Assembly: GCA_943736015.1 (NCBI GenBank)
Contig: OX031064.1
Location: forward strand, 32,487,361-32,551,360
Reading direction: 5' to 3'
DNA length: 64,000 bases
Source of the DNA: Tridacna crocea
Taxonomy: Eukaryota; Mollusca; Bivalvia; Cardiida; Cardiidae
Shown here piece after piece: positions 10,614 through 20,400 of the stretch. The stretch's first letter is position 1; the number at the start of each line of letters is the position of its first letter. A program made the position numbers and the translations under genes. The notes under the pieces were generated by a model. The model saw only the letters and a list, made by a program, of their open reading frames with translations, did no database searches and had not been told where the DNA came from.

Positions 10614-10789
10614 AAACCCCATAAAAAAGCTATTTTGTTCAGAATGTCCTGGAAAAGTAGACAATGTAGACCAAAGATGAAACTGCTTGTTTACTGCTGA
10701 CTGATCTTAATTTACACTGGCTACAAAGGCAACAAACATGTGGAATGATTTTTGAGGGAAAACCATTTACCAAACAATCTCATGTTTAA

Positions 10790-11026
10790 TTAACCCTTTA
10801 CCACATAATGCAGACCTTCAACACCCCTAAGAAAATTAGACCTTTTGAAAACATTTTAGGAATTTTTAAGGAGAAAATGCTTGTAACCAGCATTTTCTCC
10901 TTTTTCCAAAATGTTTTCTACCATGTCAAGGAATAATTTGCACCATTTGAGCCACAACTAAATTGTCGTCTGCAAACGCTTTCAATTTGGACAAGGCTAA
11001 AATTTTGTTATCTGGTAAAGAGTTAA
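10790..11026 (+). mobile_element. MITE A, full copy
   Basis: TTAACCCTTTACCACATAAT to ATCTGGTAAAGAGTTAA. The left hairpin arm contains aatttttaa, as in the 4412 copy. Confidence 0.83.
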
Positions 11027-11215
11027 ACAACAGAGGACACAGTCTTTTAAAAACATTTCAGGATAAGGAGAAAATAGTGGCAAACAGCATTATCTCCTTT
11101 TTTCTACAATATTTTGGTCTCTTTCAAAGTTATGAATAAACATAATGGCATTACATTTAATTTGTAATCTACAAACACTTCCAGTTTGGATGAGTCTAGT
11201 ATGGTACAGGGATAA
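11027..11215 (+). mobile_element. MITE A, degenerate neighbour
   Basis: aaaacatttcaggataagga and tagtggcaaacagcattatc show a decayed core; the right end reads ccagtttggatgagtcta. Confidence 0.5.
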
Positions 11216-11321
11216 ACCATACTGAAAGATTAGAATTTTATCTTCTAACATGACACATAATTTGGCACTTTCAACACAGTGCAACGAAAGCATAGTAAAT
11301 TCTACGTTATTCTGTATAGAG

Positions 11322-11349
11322 TGACGTCATTCTATATAGAATGACGTCA
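11322..11349. promoter_or_regulatory. Pair of CRE-like TGACGTCA palindromes
   Basis: Two perfect TGACGTCA octamers (11322-11329 and 11342-11349), 20 bp apart, inside an imperfect palindrome with tctata/tataga between them. TGACGTCA is the CREB/ATF consensus. They lie in FANK1 intron 1, about 760-790 bp from the exon 1 donor. Function is not shown; they may be part of a decayed fold-back element. Confidence 0.4.
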
Positions 11350-11457
11350 TTATATGTAAAGAAAGTAAATTATTCAATGGAACAGAATCTGCATCCACGT
11401 CTATACCCCAAGGTTGAATCCGTTTTCCTGTCATTAAGAATTGGTCATGTTAGAATG

Positions 11458-11625
11458 GAAATAATCTTTCTATTGTGGTTTATCGTTCAAAAGACCATGT
11501 TGTGAGTTATGGGACACAATGAATAAACCACTCAAGCAATTGCCCTGGTGGATTATTTATTGTGCCTCATAACTAACAACTGTGGTTTATTGAACAATAA
11601 ACCACAATAGAAAGAAGATTATTTC
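11458..11625. mobile_element. Fold-back element I
   Basis: Near-perfect inverted repeat. The outer arms, 11458-11490 and 11591-11625, carry ctttctattgtggttta and its complement. Nested inner arms are gttgtgagttatgggacaca and its partner. The central loop is around 11535. The element folds on itself along nearly its whole length. 11640-11860 is otherwise unassigned, apart from two ggccaaatagccttt copies. Confidence 0.75.
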
Positions 11626-11859
11626 TTAATTTTCAAAGTCTCCAGCTGGATTGTATTAATTGCGTATTACAGTCTACACTTCCTTAGATGTAAGCTGCCG
11701 AGTTTGGCCAAATAGCCTTTATGATAAACATCAGTGTAACATGATATTTATCGATGAGTTAGAGAGTCTATGCTCATATTTAAAGATGGAAGCTGCTCAC
11801 ATGGGCCAAATAGCCTTTAAAAAACATTGATGTTTACCACTGAGTTACACGGCCCAGAC

Positions 11860-12088
11860 TTAAGTCTCTGCCAAACAACAAAATTTTAGTCTTGTCCACA
11901 TTGAAAGCATTTACAGACAACAAGGTCAACATGACTAGAAAATTGAAATTTGTATTGGGAAGGATAGAAAATATTGTGGGAAAAGAAGAAAATGCTGGTT
12001 ACCAGCATTTTCTCCTTTTCCAACAATGTTTTCAAAAGGCCTCTTTCTCAGGGTTGTCAAAAATCGGGATTGTGTGATAAAGAGTTAA
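11860..12088 (-). mobile_element. MITE A, full copy next to FANK1 exon 1
   Basis: TTAAGTCTCTGCCAAACAAC to GTGTGATAAAGAGTTAA, core at about 11970-12030. Its right end is about 23 bp from the exon 1 splice donor, on the intron side, so the copy is transcribed within FANK1 intron 1. Confidence 0.87.
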
Positions 12089-12111
12089 ATGAGTTGAAAA
12101 GTACCACTTAC

Positions 12112-12238
12112 TCTTATTTGTCGCTGGATCATCTTCATGCACTGTCTTAGATTCAGGGATTTCCGAATTTCCTCCTTTCACACCATTGATTTGGTGCCCG
12201 TTTGTATGTTTCCCTTTTGAATTTACAGTGTCACCCAT
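12112..12238 (-). CDS. FANK1: FANK1-like protein, exon 1 (start codon)
   Basis: Minus-strand first coding exon: ATG at 12238-12236, 42 codons plus one base, then a GTAAGTGG donor (GT at 12111-12110). The peptide begins MGDTVNSKGKHTNG and is hydrophilic and probably disordered, which is usual for the variable FANK1 N-terminus before FN3. It was assigned to FANK1 because its phase fits the exon at 702-873 exactly and no other candidate exon lies between, leaving an 11.2 kb intron. The N-terminus itself is not diagnostic. An untranslated upstream exon cannot be excluded. Confidence 0.8.
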
Positions 12239-12500
12239 CTTCTCTCTAGTTCACTTGTAAATGTCGACCAACAGACAACTCTACCAAAATAATAGTTCCT
12301 GTGATATTTTCAATCAAGTGTTAACTTTTTCTATCATTAATTAGAAAATCATCTGCTAGTTTCACAAACTTTGCACTTACGTTATATAATCCTTAAGACC
12401 TTTCAATGAATCAATTTGTATCAGCTTGATAACATTAGGTAAAACATGTAATACTGTTTAATCCTATAAATTCTCCGTTTTATATCAACCTCAAAAGACT
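12239..12500 (-). promoter_or_regulatory. Presumed FANK1 5' flank
   Basis: Upstream side of the FANK1 start codon. It is low in repeats compared with the flanks. There is no clear TATA box or CpG island, so the transcription start cannot be placed. Confidence 0.3.
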
Positions 12501-12504
12501 GTTA

Positions 12505-12580
12505 CCCCTTTACCACACAATCCTGACTTTTGACGACCCTGAGGAAATTTTTAAAGCCTTTGAAAACATTTTGAAAAATG
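12505..12580 (+). mobile_element. MITE A, left-end fragment
   Basis: ccctttaccacacaatcctg...gacgaccctgagg to aaaacattttg, then truncated at the hairpin arm, much like 9922-9982. Confidence 0.7.
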
Positions 12581-12649
12581 CTATTGGATGAAGATTACCA
12601 CAGCTAATTGCATTTACTGAAAATAAGTGGTGAAGAAAAATGTTTCAGT

Positions 12650-13025
12650 CGTTGTCTGCACATGTCATATTCTTCGAAGATTCGACTGTCTTATATGACG
12701 CATCACTACTAGCCCCGAAAGTGGGCTGACCGTAATATTACGCTCTATAAAGTAGCAATGTTGAAAATAGCTTTTACGTATCAGTACGTTTGAGGAGAAA
12801 TGAGACCTGCTTTAGCAACAGATTTCTCTAAACTGGTGATCATAGTTGAGTGAATTGCACGAGGTAGCGTTTTATTGGGTAAACCTTTTTTTTTTGTTTG
12901 AAATTCAAAGTAACGGTTGTCGCGTAGGAAAGTGGTTTGGTTCTGTACCCAGGATGCCCATATCAGATAGATGAGTATTTATAGAACGCCATTTAGCGGG
13001 AGATAATGATGTTTCAGTCAGCCAT
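12650..13025. repeat. Interspersed repeat L, copy 2
   Basis: Same ordered blocks as 2985-3435: catattcttcgaagattcg, ttttattgggtaaa, gtacccaggatgcccat, gccatttagcgggagataa. Confidence 0.6.
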
Positions 13026-13053
13026 AACTGTAGGTCATGATGAAAAGCGTAAC

Positions 13054-13239
13054 AGACCAACCATTCTTAAGAACGTTCTTTGTGTTATTCTCCAGTATCT
13101 TCTACATTTGTAAGTAACACAATTTGGTGGTAACCATTTGGTTTAGCCAATCAGAACTTGTGTTACTTACAAATTTAGAAAACCTTGAAAAACAAGACCA
13201 AGAAACTTCTCAAGAATGGTTGGTGAATACAAGCCCAGG
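13054..13239. mobile_element. Fold-back element B
   Basis: Ends accaaccattcttaag and aagaatggttggtgaatac, with the centre aaccatttggtttagccaat. The two halves are complementary over almost the full length. Confidence 0.85.
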
Positions 13240-13714
13240 GCTCTGGTTTACAAAGGTAGTTACAAACAAAATTCATGCAAGTTTTAAGTTACAATAATAT
13301 AGTGGAATATTTCTGCCACAGGATTCAAAATAGCTATTGTGATTAATTTAGAAAACTATTCCAATAAATCAAAGTTTCCTGGAAATTTTATCTTTTTATT
13401 TTATCTTGATGGAATTTCCACCAAACTTTTACTTATTGCAATAGATTTCTATGATAATCATGATATCTCTCTCTTACCTCGTGACAGAAATATGCCATTA
13501 TTCCATAGTTATATAAAGCTTTTTGTTCATAGCTACCTTAATAAAACGGGGCCCAGCACTCTTAGATAGCGAAAACGCGTAGTCATGCAAAATCTGCAAT
13601 CTTCTCTATTTGTTTTTTTTCTGTTTCCAAACATAATTAATGTTCAAGCATGAGAAAAGCTACATACAGTGTATTAGGGAACTGAGAGCACTTAATGGTT
13701 GATAATATTCATTT
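13240..13714. other. No recognised feature
   Basis: AT-rich intergenic sequence, no splice-bounded ORF, no repeat that I can match elsewhere in the window. Confidence 0.5.
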
Positions 13715-13930
13715 TACTCTTTACCAATGGACAAAATTTTAGGCTAAACCAAATTGAAAGCATTTACACAAAACAGATTGCATGCGGCTAACAGTCACTT
13801 CAGTTTTTGATAGGGTATAAAGCATTGTGGGAAAAGAAGAAAATGATGGTTACCAGTATTTTCTTCTTTTCCCACTTTGCTTTCAGAAGGCTTTTTCGTT
13901 GTCAAAACTTGGCACTGTGTGTTAAGGAAT
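13715..13930 (-). mobile_element. MITE A, reverse, with substituted core
   Basis: attttactctttaccaatgg start. The core is aaatgatggttaccagtatt with paired changes that keep part of the stem. Right end cactgtgtgttaagg. Confidence 0.7.
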
Positions 13931-14517
13931 TCCCTCTACCTTTGCTAAACACTTCTAAGTATCTGATTTGCATGGGGGGAGGGGGGAGGGGCATTTATTT
14001 TTCAGCTGTCACTATGTTTTCAAAAGACATCTGTTGTCACCTCTTTAAGTGTTTCACTGACCAAACACCTTACTGGGTAAAACATTTTTGGACCGGTTTA
14101 CCAATCACTTTTATAAAATATCTATACCATTGGCAAATATTGAATCCTATTACAGTTCTGGAAAAATCTGATTTTGTATACAGACTTAAAAACACTATAG
14201 AAATAGGAACAACTGCTTGCTCAAGCAATCGCTCCCTTTCCCTCAATGTTTTCAAAGCAGCAGGTAGAAGCAGGAACATTAAAATGTCCCATTTATGCTA
14301 TGAAAGGGATAAAAGAGGGACCGTATTAGCATAGAAAATGGACAGATCCGAAAATTCAATATTTATCTAAAATCTTTCACACTTTTGAAAAGGCAACTTA
14401 AAGTCTCCAAACACTTATTCCTGGACAAGCTGAGGACAAATGCACTGATTTACAAATAGTATAGGTCAAGGGTCAGGCTGAACAGGCTGTGTTTGAAATA
14501 ATTTTAAACTTATCCTG
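13931..14517. other. No recognised feature
   Basis: Includes a ggggggaggggggagggg purine run at about 13975. The open frame here overlaps the preceding MITE and is not considered coding. Confidence 0.5.
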
Positions 14518-15143
14518 TTAAGGTAAGACCCATCCTCGGATACCCCGGGGTCTCCCTATTTGCTACGCTACATCGACCCCTGGGACAATTAATTGAATTT
14601 CCCTCACTTTACCGCTGGCCGAATGCTGGCTTTTCATTGGTTCCATAATCATTTTGTGATGGGCAAATCGATGTACGCTATGACGTTTCGTATCGATTTT
14701 CGGCGGCTGATTCAAAGTTTTATTAGTCATTTGTCCCAGGGGTCGATGTAGCGTAGCAAATAGGGGGACCCCGTGGTATCCGAGGATGGGTAAGACCTGT
14801 GTAATGGAAAACAGCTATTTCCACTAAAATATCATCCTGCAAAATTAGCTATAATTAAAAATGAATATTATTGAACTACTTTCACCAATTCATTTTTTCC
14901 ATTTTTTCCTTCTTTGAATTATCATTTATAAATCTAAAACCACTATATTCTCAATTCAGAAAAAGGTAAGAATTACCTCCCTTTTCAGAAAACTAAGAAA
15001 AGTATCAAAAACAATTTCAAGATAGACATAAATGGGTTTTCTGATCCGTTAGAAATATGCAAAAATATTATTTTTGCATAAATCCTTATTTATCAACCAA
15101 TTAGAATTTTCACCAGAAGTGCATTTCACAGGTCTTACCTTAA
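14518..15143 (-). mobile_element. TTAA element D, interrupted by element M
   Basis: After removing 14530-14789 and one copy of the duplication, it matches 58163-58523 in inverse orientation throughout. The TIRs are TTAAGGTAAGACCTGTGTAA at both ends. It is bounded by TTAA, the same target as MITE A, and has no coding capacity. Confidence 0.85.
14530..14789. mobile_element. Palindromic MITE M nested in element D
   Basis: Inverted repeat with roughly 60-bp arms (ccatcctcggatacc / ggtatccgaggatgg; cgacccctgggacaa on the inner side). It is flanked by direct duplicates GTAAGAC at 14523-14529 and 14790-14796. Removing it restores the D terminus exactly. Confidence 0.88.
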
Positions 15144-15341
15144 ATAACTAACATGAAATTTTCAATTTGATAGTAAAAACTAAAAGATTGCCATTTCAAA
15201 TCTGTGTTTTCAGCAATGATATCTCCTGTCCAGACAGTGTAGATCCAAGACCAGACTGCACATTCTGTGCAGTCTGATTTTGATCTACAATGTCCGCAAA
15301 ATTAATGGTCAGTAAGTCGCGCTTAGCAGCCTAAGGGTTAA
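15140..15341 (-). mobile_element. TTAA element G, copy
   Basis: Reverse orientation; central hairpin cagactgcacattctgtgca within tgtagatc..gatctaca (15232-15295). Right end gcctaagggttaa. The left terminus is shortened where it meets element D at TTAA 15140. Confidence 0.75.
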
Positions 15342-15573
15342 TGGGTTGTTGGGGGCAATTAACTCATTACCACATGAGTATTAGTACTATTTTCAGTATG
15401 TTCAAAAATAATGTGTATGTACATGATTTAATATGCATGCAAACTTTACAGTTTGATCATTTAATAAGAAGGAATATGTGTGAACAACAAGTTCAAAATA
15501 GTTCTTCTTGGTGAAAGCGAGAAACTGTAAATTGCATGTAGGGATCTATATGGAGCAGATTGATTTTTTTATG

Positions 15574-15801
15574 TTCAACTCTTTACAAGACGACAAACTT
15601 TTTCACTGGTCCAAACTGGAAGCATTTGCAGACGACAAAATTGAAGTGAATCAAACAATGAAATTTGTTTCAGGTAGGGTAGAAAACATTGTGGGAAAAG
15701 GAGAAAATGCTGGTTACCAGCATTTTCTCCTTTTCTAACAATGTTTTCAGAAGCCTTCTTTCTCAGAGTTGTGAAAACCTGGGACAGTTTGGAAAAGAGT
15801 C
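15574..15801 (-). mobile_element. MITE A, full copy, reverse
   Basis: caactctttacaagacgaca start (TTAA mutated), core at about 15688-15745, end cagtttggaaaagagtcaa. Confidence 0.8.
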
Positions 15802-16050
15802 AAGTCTTTATTAAAAGTTTAAGATTTGACCAAATAGAAAGCATTGCTAGCTGACAAAATAAATGTGGCCAACATAATGTAAGGATTTGTCTTGGAAAAG
15901 ACAGAAAACCGGTGGAATAAGACAACGACGCTGTAATACACTTCCCTTTCTGACACTATTTTCTACGATTTTAATGCCAATTCACTTGAGACATCATCTA
16001 GTCCAAACATATGCTTCAAATTTTGACAAGTGTCAAATGTTGTCCTTTTG
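15802..16050 (-). mobile_element. MITE A-like remnant
   Basis: gatttgaccaaatagaaagc and ctgacaaaataaatgtggcc recall the reverse arm; the core has decayed to gtaatacacttccctttctg. Confidence 0.35.
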
Positions 16051-16063
16051 CATTGAAGCCTAG

Positions 16064-16290
16064 TTAACTCTTTACCACACAATTCCGAATTTCAACAACC
16101 CTGAGAAAGAAGCCGTTTTAAACTGTTGTGGGAAAACGAGAAAATGCTGTTAACTACCATTTTTTTCTTTTACCACAATGTTTTAACTCTTCCCAAACCA
16201 AATTTGTATTTTTAGTCACAATTGTTTTATCTTCTGCAACTGCTTTGAATTTGGACCAGTCTATAATTTTGTCGTTTGGTAAAGAGTCAA
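16064..16290 (+). mobile_element. MITE A, array member 1 of 3
   Basis: TTAACTCTTTACCACACAAT to GTTTGGTAAAGAGTCAA. The closing TTAA is mutated to TCAA and is where the next element (G) begins. Confidence 0.83.
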
Positions 16291-16503
16291 CCCTTTGGCT
16301 GCTAAGCGCAACTCATTGACCTCTTTGCAGACTGTGTAGATCAAGATCAGACTGCATATAATATGCAGTCTAATCTTGCATCTATACTTTCAAATTAGGT
16401 GACACATTTTCTTCCCCCAAAATAAATTCAGAATAGTAAAATTTAGATTTGTATCCTCTGTTTGAAAATTTCATGTTAGTTATTTTATATGAATAAGGGT
16501 TAA
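16287..16503 (+). mobile_element. TTAA element G, array member 2 of 3
   Basis: TCAACCCTTTGGCTGCTAAG to GAATAAGGGTTAA, with hairpin agatcaagatcagactgcat at 16335-16390. It sits exactly between two MITE A copies, sharing its terminal tetranucleotide with each. Confidence 0.82.
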
Positions 16504-16727
16504 CCCATTACCACACAACCCCTACTTTTGACGCCTCTGAGAAAGAAGCCTTTAGAAAACCTTGTGGGAATAGGAGAAAATGCTGGTAACCAGCATTTTC
16601 TCCTTTTTCCACAATGTTTTCTACCCTTCACAAAACAAATTTAAAATTTTCAGTCACTTTTATTTTGTCGTCTGCAAACGCTTTCTATTTGGACCAATCT
16701 AAAATATTGTCGTTTGGTAATGAGTTG
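16500..16727 (+). mobile_element. MITE A, array member 3 of 3
   Basis: TTAACCCATTACCACACAAC to GTTTGGTAATGAGTTGA; core at 16560-16620. Confidence 0.87.
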
Positions 16728-16761
16728 ATGTAATTCTACAGGCATGACTATCTTTTTTATT

Positions 16762-16846
16762 ATATCGTCGGTGTGCTTCCAAAACCTCGTAACTACAATT
16801 TGTTATAAGCTGTAGTTATGAGGTTTTGGAAGCACACCGACGATAT
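16762..16846. repeat. 36-bp perfect stem hairpin with 13-nt loop
   Basis: Arms 16762-16797 and 16811-16846 pair at every position, with one G/A difference that would be a G-U pair in the plus-strand RNA. The stem starts atatcgtcggtgtgcttcc. The size resembles a pre-miRNA stem-loop, but it may equally be a young fold-back element. No second copy is seen in this window. Confidence 0.6.
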
Positions 16847-17034
16847 GCAGTTTTCTACTGTTTTTCACCTGATTTTATCATAAGAAATTGTTTATCACAA
16901 TCCTAACTTCATCATTTTTGAGTTGATAGAGATTGCCCTGTTACTCAATAATGTTTTTCATAATGGCTTGTAACAAGAGGTTGGTTGTATTGGGGTTTAA
17001 CACCACTTTAACAGCTAAGGCCATATCATGGTGG

Positions 17035-17228
17035 TCGGTGACGTAGATGTGTTTCCTGGCTTTCTCACATCGGCACCTACACAACTTTCTTTCCAAAGCC
17101 ACCGACAACTTTTCTCACATGTTTCAGCAGAGGTGTGAGGCGAAAAGAAAGTTCGCCTCAACTGGGTATCGAACTCACAACCACCAGGTTATGAGTCCGA
17201 CACGCTCATCACTGAGCCACCCTGGCAG
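17035..17228 (-). mobile_element. SINE-2 (tRNA-derived), full head
   Basis: Minus strand: GGGTGGCTCAGTGATGAGCG as A box region, GTGAGTTCGATACCC as B box region, then body aactttcttttcgcctcac and ctgctgaaacatgtgaga. Same body as 8300-8478. Confidence 0.82.
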
Positions 17229-17420
17229 ACTGTAACATGTGAAAAGGGGCATTCGCATTCGGACATTTGCATAGAGTTTCCTCTCTGATCAGCCTGCGCA
17301 ATATGCACAGGCTAATCCAACACAGCACTTTACCATTATATTCACTTTAGTCCTTGCGCATAACAGAATAACACAAGAATGGAAAGTGTCATCTTGGATA
17401 GGCTAGTAGCTCAGACTGAT
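17228..17420. repeat. Palindromic repeat with gatcagcctgcgcaatatgc
   Basis: gcattcgcattcggacat, then gatcagcctgcgcaatatgcacaggctaatc folding as a small palindrome. A related fragment is tgtcagcctgcacagtcctg at 37981-38000. I associate this motif with bivalve interspersed repeats. Confidence 0.45.
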
Positions 17421-17654
17421 ATCCCGGACAACGCTAATATCACAAATGTCTGATATCACAAATTGCCCCTTTCTGCGTATTACAGGCCATATATCAAGAT
17501 CACACATAATCCATTATTATTTTATAGGTTATTATATTTATTATGTTTTTTATGTTATTACTTTGTTAAAATCTTTCTGAGTTAAAAAAATCTGCTTCTA
17601 TCATTTACTTCAGATATGCACACTATAAATATGACCAAAGCTGTTGATGGGCCA

Positions 17655-18135
17655 TAAAATGTTCATTCATTCACTCCTCCACCCACTCACCCACCCACCA
17701 CTCACTCATATCTTCGCGAGCCAAGGTTACGATCTGTACTTGGATCTTACCTTGGCTGATTGTGCCAGATTTCGAGAATCCTGCGATGCACCCTTTATTG
17801 GATGCTGGGTATTACCCCCCTTTATATCATATTTCTGAAAGCCAATGAAATATCGTTTTACAAACCAGTTATAAATACAATAATTCAACAAGAAGGGATT
17901 CGCACACATCCACGTGGGTTTCCATGTTTACTTTCTATTCGAAAGGTCACTACCTTATTCTATTTTTATCAACGATGAAATGCTATGAGCGATTTCATTC
18001 ATTGCAGTTACAGCTGGCTACATCCAATGAAAAAGGATATCGGGTGAATGTAAAAATCAAGCTCGATCCGCCAAGGGTAGAGTAGTGCAGTGAATCGTCA
18101 GCCTTGGCTTGCAAAGATGACTCACTCAATGAATA
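17655..18135. mobile_element. Inverted-terminal-repeat element N
   Basis: Left end cactcactcatatcttcgcg then agccaaggttacgat; right end cgtcagccttggcttgcaa then gatgactcactcaatgaat, complementary to the left. About 480 bp without an ORF. Probably a MITE. Confidence 0.6.
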
Positions 18136-18242
18136 ATAAGGAATTATCAAAACCAGTACCTATGAAGTAAAACCCAATCAGAGGAAAAGTAAAAGGTGGG
18201 TCGTTAATTAGAATTATTTCTTCACTGATATGCAAATTTCAT

Positions 18243-18410
18243 TAAACCTTTAGTACATAATGCCATGTTTCAGAAAAAAGGAAACAGAAAAAATATTGTG
18301 GAAAAAGGAGAAAATCTGGTTAAACCTATCTTTTGAGCCCTATTCAACTTGTTATCTGCAAATGTCAATTTGAACAAGGAATCAAATGTTGTCTTCTGGT
18401 TAAGAGTTAA
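18243..18410 (+). mobile_element. MITE A, internally deleted
   Basis: aaacctttagtacataatgc start, half core, end tctggttaagagttaa. Shares TTAA 18407-18410 with the next copy. Confidence 0.65.
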
Positions 18411-18632
18411 CCCTTTGCCTAACAATCCCTGGTTTTTTACGACCATGAGATAGAAGCCTTCTGAGTGCATTGTGGGAAAAGGAGAAAATGCCAGCATTTT
18501 CTCCTTTTTTCTCACAATGTTTTTGACCCTGCTGGAAATAAATTTTAATTTTTTATTTACGTTTATTTTGTCATCTCCCACAGTGCTTTCAATTTGGACC
18601 AGTCCAAAATTTTATCGCTTGGTAAAGGGTTC
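18407..18632 (+). mobile_element. MITE A, near-full copy
   Basis: TTAACCCTTTGCCTAACAAT to GCTTGGTAAAGGGTTC. The core lacks tggtaa at its tip (aaaatgccagcatttt), giving a tighter palindrome. Confidence 0.82.
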
Positions 18633-18873
18633 CAAAGGAAAAGGATTTTAATTACTTCATGCTGTAGAGTCCAAATCAAACATAAAAAGGTAATAAAATT
18701 GTCTCTCAATTTCCCAACAAGTAATTGGGTTTCAGAGTTTTCAATGAAAAGAAAAGAAAACACTCTTTTATTTCAATTCATTTCAGTTTGGACTTGTTTT
18801 TACCCTTTATTATATACATAACCAATTTAACAAACAATCTCGACTTTTAATTAGTATTTGAATTATTGTAAAA

Positions 18874-19040
18874 TGTTTCACACCATTTTCAACATTATTT
18901 CACCAGTGCTGTGACCTATCCATGCTTCCCTATGGTTTCTTTCTCCAGTACTCCGCACAATATTCTTTTCTACACACTGGCTGCTTTCCCTGGTGACTAT
19001 CATTACCATCATCGAAACAATGGTCAGCAGTGAGAAAGGA
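18874..19040 (-). mobile_element. SINE-3 body, copy
   Basis: Shares ordered words with 33190-33415 and 43748-43985: gtgctgtgacctatccatgc, ccgcacaatattcttttc, ctgctttccctggtgacta. Related to the plus-strand SINE-3 at 63699. The tRNA head is absent. Confidence 0.7.
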
Positions 19041-19248
19041 ATGACTGGTTCAAACTGAAAAGGTCTTGCAGACAATAGAAAAATTGTGACTCAAAAGATG
19101 AAATTTCTATTTGAAAGAGTTTTTAGAAAACATTTTGGGCAAGGGAGAAAATGCTGGTTTACCAGCATTTTCTCCTTTTCCCACAATGTTTTCAAGGGCC
19201 TCTTTTCTCCAGGTCATCAAAACTCGCGATTGTTTGGTAAAGGGTTAA
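19041..19248 (-). mobile_element. MITE A, reverse, left end replaced
   Basis: Starts within the arm (ctggttcaaactgaaaagg), core at 19125-19190, end TGTTTGGTAAAGGGTTAA. The SINE-3 copy directly to its left probably disrupted it; 18830-18845 (aacaaacaatctcgactttt) may be a remnant of another terminus. Confidence 0.72.
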
Positions 19249-19321
19249 TGGCCAAATTTGCCATTTACCAGACAACAAAATTTTAGACTCTTCCATAAAG
19301 AAATCATTTGCTGGGGATATT

Positions 19322-19553
19322 TTAACCCGTCACCACAAAATCCTGACTTTTAACGACCCTGAGAAATGAGCCTTTTGAAAACATTGTGGGAAAAGAAGAA
19401 AATGCTGGTAACCAGCATTTTCTCCGTTTCCCACAATGTTTTCAACCTATTCAGGAAAAACTGCTATCATCTGAAAAACATTTGAATTGTTTTCTGTAAA
19501 TTCCTCCCATACACACGAGTTCAAACAAAATTATGCTGTGTGATAAGGGTTAA
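19322..19553 (+). mobile_element. MITE A, full copy
   Basis: TTAACCCGTCACCACAAAAT to TGTGTGATAAGGGTTAA. The right arm has diverged more than the left. 19554-19689 holds a decayed reverse core (aaatactagtcaccagtatt). Confidence 0.8.
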
Positions 19554-19689
19554 ACCCAGCTGAAAAAAGAAAATCTCTCTTGGACAGGGTGGAATTTGAA
19601 ATACTAGTCACCAGTATTTTCTCCTTTTCGGACAGTGCTTTCGAAAGCCGTCTTCCTCACGAATGTTAAAATTCAGGATTGTTCGATCA

Positions 19690-19915
19690 GAGCTCCAGAT
19701 AAGAGGGAGTGATCAGATTTTCTAAATCTGTTATTTCTCTTCCAAACCCTATGTTATGGGTACTCATTTCTCTTCCAAACCCTATGTTATGGGTACTCAT
19801 TAGAATCATCTCAATGAGACGATTCTAATGAGTACCCATAACCTAAGGTTTAGTGGAGAATGATTCATATTTTCAATTATGAAATCAAATTTACTCCCTC
19901 TATCTGAAGCTCTGT
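19690..19915. mobile_element. Fold-back element H, copy 2, with internal duplication
   Basis: Ends agctccagataagaggga and tccctctatctgaagctct. The inner arm cctatgttatgggtactcat occurs twice in tandem (about 19744-19804), once more than needed to pair with gagtacccataac at 19831-19843. Confidence 0.78.
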
Positions 19916-20115
19916 CGATATACAGTAACTTGAACCTCATAGATCAAAACATAGAAGTTTTCAGACTAGCAATAAAACCCAAATTTTAGTAGAGTTTTAA
20001 GGTTGCTTTAGTCTGGATTGTCTTATCAAAGCAGACAGTATATATAGATCATAGATCACACAACACATTTTTCTTAATCTGCTTGCATGAAGTAATCAAA
20101 GTTGTTAAAGGCCCT

Positions 20116-20348
20116 TTAACTCTTTCCCACACAACAAAATTCTAGATTGGTCCAAATTGAAAGCATTTGCTGCGAGACAACAAAAATAAAGGTGACTGAA
20201 AAATTGAAATTTGTTCTGGGAAGGGTAGAAAACACTGTGGGAAAAGGAGAAAATGCTGGTTACCAGCATTTTCTCCTTTCCTACAGTGTTTTCAAAAGGC
20301 TTCTTTCTCAGGGACGTCAAAAGTAGGGATTGTGTGGTAATGGGTTAA
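20116..20348 (-). mobile_element. MITE A, full copy, reverse
   Basis: TTAACTCTTTCCCACACAAC to GTGTGGTAATGGGTTAA; core at 20232-20292. Shares TTAA 20345-20348 with the fragment that follows. Confidence 0.88.
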
Positions 20349-20400
20349 CTCTTTACCACACAATCCTGACTTTTGATGATCCTGAGAAAGAAGCCTTTCA
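20345..20400 (+). mobile_element. MITE A, left-end fragment
   Basis: TTAACTCTTTACCACACAAT to gaagccttt, ending where repeat E begins. Confidence 0.78.

Noticed and set aside
13807-14334. A 175-codon open frame on the plus strand
   Set aside because: Its first third is the core and right arm of a MITE A copy, and the rest has no domain, splice context or similarity that I recognise.
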